Of a stretch of 42,371 nucleotides of DNA, positions 39,475-42,371 are shown one piece after another. How positions within the stretch are numbered: position 1 is the stretch's first letter; every line of letters starts with the position of its first letter. The DNA is taken from assembly GCA_003483885.1 (NCBI GenBank), contig DMXI01000218.1:1-42371 (forward strand), in the 5' to 3' direction. Both the position numbers and the translations under genes were made by a program. The DNA comes from Microscillaceae bacterium (GTDB taxonomy: Bacteria > Bacteroidota > Bacteroidia > Cytophagales > Microscillaceae). The notes beneath the pieces are model-generated. The model ran no database searches, had not been told where the DNA came from, and saw only the letters and a list, made by a program, of their open reading frames with translations.

Positions 39475-40539
39475 TTATTTCCCTTCTAATTTTTTGAGCT
39501 GTTGACTGGCGTGATTTTTCAAAAATTTAGAAGGGTTCATATTCAATACCTTTTTATAATAACGAATGGCTTTTTTCTTATCACCTTTCATCATATACCC
39601 TTCGGCCAGACTATCGTATACATTGGGAGCTTTAGGGTGCTTTTTTACATTTAATTCAAAAATTTGGATGGCTTCTTCAAATTTCTTTTGGTTCAATAAA
39701 TAATAACCCCATTGATTGAGTTCGTTTTCATTAGCAATTGTATTGATCTTATACTTATCAAGCGTATTAGCTTCTTTAATGCGCCCCATTTTACGCAAAA
39801 TGGCACTTTTTAAACTATAAGTATCCCATTTAGGATAGGTTCTTATGGCTCGATCAGCAATCAGAAGGGCTTCTTTAAGATATTTGTTATGTTTTAGATA
39901 ATAACTTCCCGCAGTTGTAAGGTTTTGCCAGCTAAAACCATAAGCCCCAGTGAGCTTACTTCTAAAATCATTGATAACCAATTCTTGTGGATTAGCAATT
40001 GAAAATTTGATAGGTATGCGAAACTTGTCCCAGTCCAATGCTATGGTGGCCGATGTTTCGCTTAAATTTATAAAATGGTATAATAAAAATTCCTGATGCG
40101 TAGAACGATTCTCGGGTTTTACTTTTACACGCAAGGCATCATCTTTAGCATTATACCCGAGACTTCCCCAGGCTTCGTTTTTTTTAGAGAAAATTACTGT
40201 CCAATCCTGGCCTTTGGCAGGTAACATATGCAGGCCATATTTACCTGCCTGAAGCAATTGCCCTTCTATGAATACATCGTGGGCAAATTGAACTGTAGTA
40301 TTTTCGTTGGCACCTGCCCGCCAGGGAAAACGGCTCTTATAAGGAATAAGTTTACCTAATACTTGTCTCCCTTTTACGGCTGGGCGAGCGTATTCAATCG
40401 TGATATCAGTAATGCCTATTCGTTGAGTTACGCTGGATTTTTGACTTACACGAGGGCCAATTAATTGGGCTTTGCTGGGAGTGATTTGAGCCAAAATCAA
40501 ACAGAATAAAAGGGTAATTGATAATTGTACGTTTTTCAT
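39475..40539 (-). CDS. DUF2911 domain protein with C-terminal TPRs
   Basis: 354 residues from the ATG at 40539. This start gives a clean signal peptide (MKNVQLSITLLFCLILAQ... ending SKAQ) and leaves room for the promoter element at 40577-40584; the ATG at 40569 would be almost on top of it. DUF2911 covers about 28-175: RVSQKSSVTQRIGITDITIE, YARPAVKGRQVLG, LIPYKSRFPWRAGANENTTV, AGKYGLHMLP. TPR units follow (about 190-354), ending AIRYYKKVLNMNPSKFLKNH. DUF2911 is common in secreted Bacteroidota proteins with no known activity. It is followed by the 150-bp MITE-like element 24 bp past the stop. Confidence 0.88.
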   Translation of the reverse strand: MKNVQLSITLLFCLILAQITPSKAQLIGPRVSQKSSVTQRIGITDITIEYARPAVKGRQVLGKLIPYKSRFPWRAGANENTTVQFAHDVFIEGQLLQAGKYGLHMLPAKGQDWTVIFSKKNEAWGSLGYNAKDDALRVKVKPENRSTHQEFLLYHFINLSETSATIALDWDKFRIPIKFSIANPQELVINDFRSKLTGAYGFSWQNLTTAGSYYLKHNKYLKEALLIADRAIRTYPKWDTYSLKSAILRKMGRIKEANTLDKYKINTIANENELNQWGYYLLNQKKFEEAIQIFELNVKKHPKAPNVYDSLAEGYMMKGDKKKAIRYYKKVLNMNPSKFLKNHASQQLKKLEGK

Positions 40540-40576
40540 GATTTGTAATTTGTTTTTTAAAACATTCATTGTGCTA

Positions 40577-40584
40577 CAAATGTA
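40577..40584 (-). promoter_or_regulatory. Promoter -7 element (TACATTTG) of the DUF2911 gene
   Basis: Reading leftward the sequence is TATACATTTGTAGC, matching TAnnTTTG and sharing TACATTTGTAGC with the doxX promoter at 10832. No clear -33 TTG at the expected spacing. Confidence 0.5.
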
Positions 40585-40701
40585 TAGGCAAAGAGTAGAA
40601 GAAAAGTAGCCTTAGAAGCTCAGAAACGTACCAATAGGCGAATTGCTACATGAAATGCAAGGATTCCTGTGAGGTAGTTGTTAAAATGAAAAGGAATGAT
40701 C

Positions 40702-41856
40702 TTAAGAAGGCGTGTTATACTTTTTTCGATATTGGGAGGGAGTGAGTTCAGTATGTTTTTTAAAGGCCCGATTAAAAGTAGATTTAGAATTGAATCCTAC
40801 CTGATGAGCAATTGCCTCGATTGTGTATTTTTGGACATCGGGAGAATGTAATTTCTTCTTAGCTTCTTCTATGCGATATCCGTTCACGAAATCATAAAAA
40901 CTTAGTTTTAATTGTTCGTTGATTACCTGAGAAATATAATTACTATTGACCTCCATTTTTTTTGCCAGCATTTGCAAAGTAAGTTGGGGGTTGGTAAACA
41001 ATTTTTCCTGTTCCATCATTTGGATGAGCTGGATAGTATATTTTGTAGCTTGGGTTTGGTTGAGCGGTGAGTTTTTGTATTTCTCATTTTCATTGCCCGA
41101 CTTTATGGGCTGGAAGTCGGATTGTTGTAGCCCACGATAAGCAATGGTGATAATAAATACCGAAAGTACCAGAATAAAAATCATGACATGTTGAGCCATG
41201 GTAAATATTTGGAAAAAATAGACCAAAATCATGTAAGCAAATACGTGGATAAAGATGAATATAATGTAACCATAGAGGATCGTTTGCATCCATTGTAAAC
41301 TTATCTTATCAGTATTCGAAAACTGGGTCTTGATTTTTTGTTGGTATTTATATAATAAGCGAAGAGCAAAAGCAAGGTAAGTGACTTGATGTAATTGATA
41401 GGGTAAATTATAAAGAAGGTAAGTAAGATTGGGTAAAGTATCGAAATGAGCTTGGTAGAAATTGGTGAGAAACTCAATCCGCAGATTAAATGGCTGAAGA
41501 TATACTGGAATTTGTTTGATATTAAAGTAAATAAAAGGAAGTAAGTGCAAAGCATCATACCATTTCCAGGGTTTTTGCTTCGTTAATGACCTTACATAAA
41601 AGTATAGCAATGGGCCAATGAGGTAAATAAAAGTACCTCCTGTACCTAAAAAATGAGGGAGCTGAAGTAGATAACGGGAGTGAAGCAAAAAATGATGGGT
41701 AAGCATAAATGCCAGCACAAACATAATGATCCCTGACAGGATTTTGGCTCGGGTAAGTGGCTGTGGTTTGGTAAATATCAGGAAAATCAAAAAAATGGCC
41801 TGACCAATTGCAAAAATGCTTACAAAGGAAAAAACATCTAAAAACGGTTCTGTCAT
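40702..41856 (-). CDS. AraC-family regulator with integral-membrane N-terminus
   Basis: 384 residues from the ATG at 41856 (MTEPFLDVF); a longer frame begins with TTG at 41976 but adds only unremarkable sequence. About seven membrane helices occupy residues 8-240. A C-terminal AraC-type DNA-binding domain lies at about 275-384: TLQMLAKKMEVNSNYISQVI (first HTH), then FYDFVNGYRIEEAKKKL, and IEAIAHQVGFNSKSTFNRAF plus KKHTELTPSQYRKKY (second HTH). Membrane-bound AraC regulators of this type are frequent in Bacteroidota and presumably sense a membrane or extracellular cue. Neighbours give no hint to the target. Family call firm. Confidence 0.92.
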   Translation of the reverse strand: MTEPFLDVFSFVSIFAIGQAIFLIFLIFTKPQPLTRAKILSGIIMFVLAFMLTHHFLLHSRYLLQLPHFLGTGGTFIYLIGPLLYFYVRSLTKQKPWKWYDALHLLPFIYFNIKQIPVYLQPFNLRIEFLTNFYQAHFDTLPNLTYLLYNLPYQLHQVTYLAFALRLLYKYQQKIKTQFSNTDKISLQWMQTILYGYIIFIFIHVFAYMILVYFFQIFTMAQHVMIFILVLSVFIITIAYRGLQQSDFQPIKSGNENEKYKNSPLNQTQATKYTIQLIQMMEQEKLFTNPQLTLQMLAKKMEVNSNYISQVINEQLKLSFYDFVNGYRIEEAKKKLHSPDVQKYTIEAIAHQVGFNSKSTFNRAFKKHTELTPSQYRKKYNTPS

Positions 41857-42371
41857 AAAGTTTAACAGGGTTTGTACAAATTTCGGATTATAAAGTGGAA
41901 TGCACAAACCTGTATTGGTATAAACAAAAAAACGAGACCTCAACAGATCCCGTTTTATATTGCTTAAACTTGCCAAAGTCTTAAGCCTATAATTATTCCC
42001 GTTATTTTTTGATAAAAAGCCAACTATCCAGCAACGAGTTAAAAACTTGAGGGCTGCAACCTGAGGTTACAAACCCCCAAGATCCTTCAACCAGTTATGC
42101 TATATAAGTATATACTCATTTAAGAATATAGAGTGCAGATTTTTAGATAAACGGTATTTTTTGAGCGGCAAATGAAGGCTATAAAACGATAATACCCAGC
42201 TTACAATTGATAAACTGGGTATTTTGACTGTAATACAAGGGCTAGCCTCTTTACAGTGTATGTGGTTAGAATAAAAATATTGTACATAGAATACTGAATC
42301 TTGACTTCTCTTAGCACTCGAGATTCATCGCTCATCATTATTCCAAAGGTAGCTGTAAGGGAAGGGTTCGA
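41857..42371. other. Gene-free right end with two hairpins
   Basis: No coding frame is convincing. It holds a bulged hairpin (CTTG/GGG/AACCT with AGGTT/CCC/CAAG, 42046-42081) with the wording of dispersed REP elements, and a perfect 9-bp stem AATACCCAG (42191-42199) with CTGGGTATT (42215-42223) that could be a weak terminator. The leftward AraC promoter must lie near 41860-41990 but no clear consensus is seen. Confidence 0.5.
42046..42081. repeat. REP-like bulged hairpin
   Basis: The pairs are CTTG (42046-42049) with CAAG (42078-42081), GGG with CCC, and AACCT with AGGTT around one G. It resembles palindromic repeats scattered between Bacteroidota genes. Confidence 0.45.

Noticed and set aside
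42358..42371. Final bases GGGTTCGA look like the T-loop of a tRNA
   Set aside because: The upstream 70 bp show no acceptor stem, D-arm or anticodon arm in either strand, and the window ends here.

Overview
The window looks like chromosome of a marine-type Bacteroidota, probably order Cytophagales (Microscilla-like). That placement is inferred from gene content. The signs are four signal-peptide/TPR/transmembrane/SpoIIE phosphatases, a protein ending in a type IX secretion (T9SS) sorting domain, an AraC regulator with a membrane-spanning N-terminus, DUF4834 and DUF2911 proteins, few Shine-Dalgarno sequences, and several TAnnTTTG promoter -7 elements. There are no tRNA or rRNA genes, no CRISPR array and no intact insertion sequence.

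Layout. 1-2.3 kb: the end of rpmA with its terminator, a Crp/Fnr regulator and a LysR regulator. 2.5-10 kb: a rightward run of a GH63/MGH1-like glycosidase, a large GH2 beta-galactosidase, an APH-fold small-molecule kinase and an overlapping diaminopimelate-decarboxylase-like enzyme. 10.2-11.8 kb: a secreted YHS protein, then a DoxX-DinB pair. 12.2-14.9 kb: a tail-spike-type S74 chaperone protein with a T9SS sorting tail, then an RNase Z-like metallo-hydrolase. 14.9-15.4 kb: a gene-free patch packed with repeats. 15.4-18 kb: the first TPR-SpoIIE phosphatase (leftward).

18.2-27.1 kb is an all-leftward block that reads as a quinone/electrophile module: an MhqD-like esterase, an MhqE/O-like ring-cleaving dioxygenase, an alginate-export-type outer-membrane porin, a DUF606 transporter, DoxX, YceI, an amidohydrolase lipoprotein, a secreted YcaC-like cysteine hydrolase and a pirin with an export-like leader. 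The dioxygenase and esterase look cytoplasmic; most of the rest look targeted to the envelope. A PAP2 phosphatase follows at 27.6-28.5 kb.

28.7-38.9 kb: three tandem rightward TPR-SpoIIE phosphatases and a TPR-only lipoprotein-free secreted protein, a probable set of envelope-stress or nutrient sensors feeding a partner-switching type output. 39-42 kb: DUF4834, a 150-bp MITE-like element, a DUF2911-TPR protein and a membrane AraC regulator.

The most unusual DNA-level feature is a family of degenerate repeats with a strict 7-bp period. They sit flush against the 3' ends of several genes (MBL hydrolase, alginate-export porin, amidohydrolase, YcaC-like hydrolase, PAP2) and in two cases supply the stop codon.
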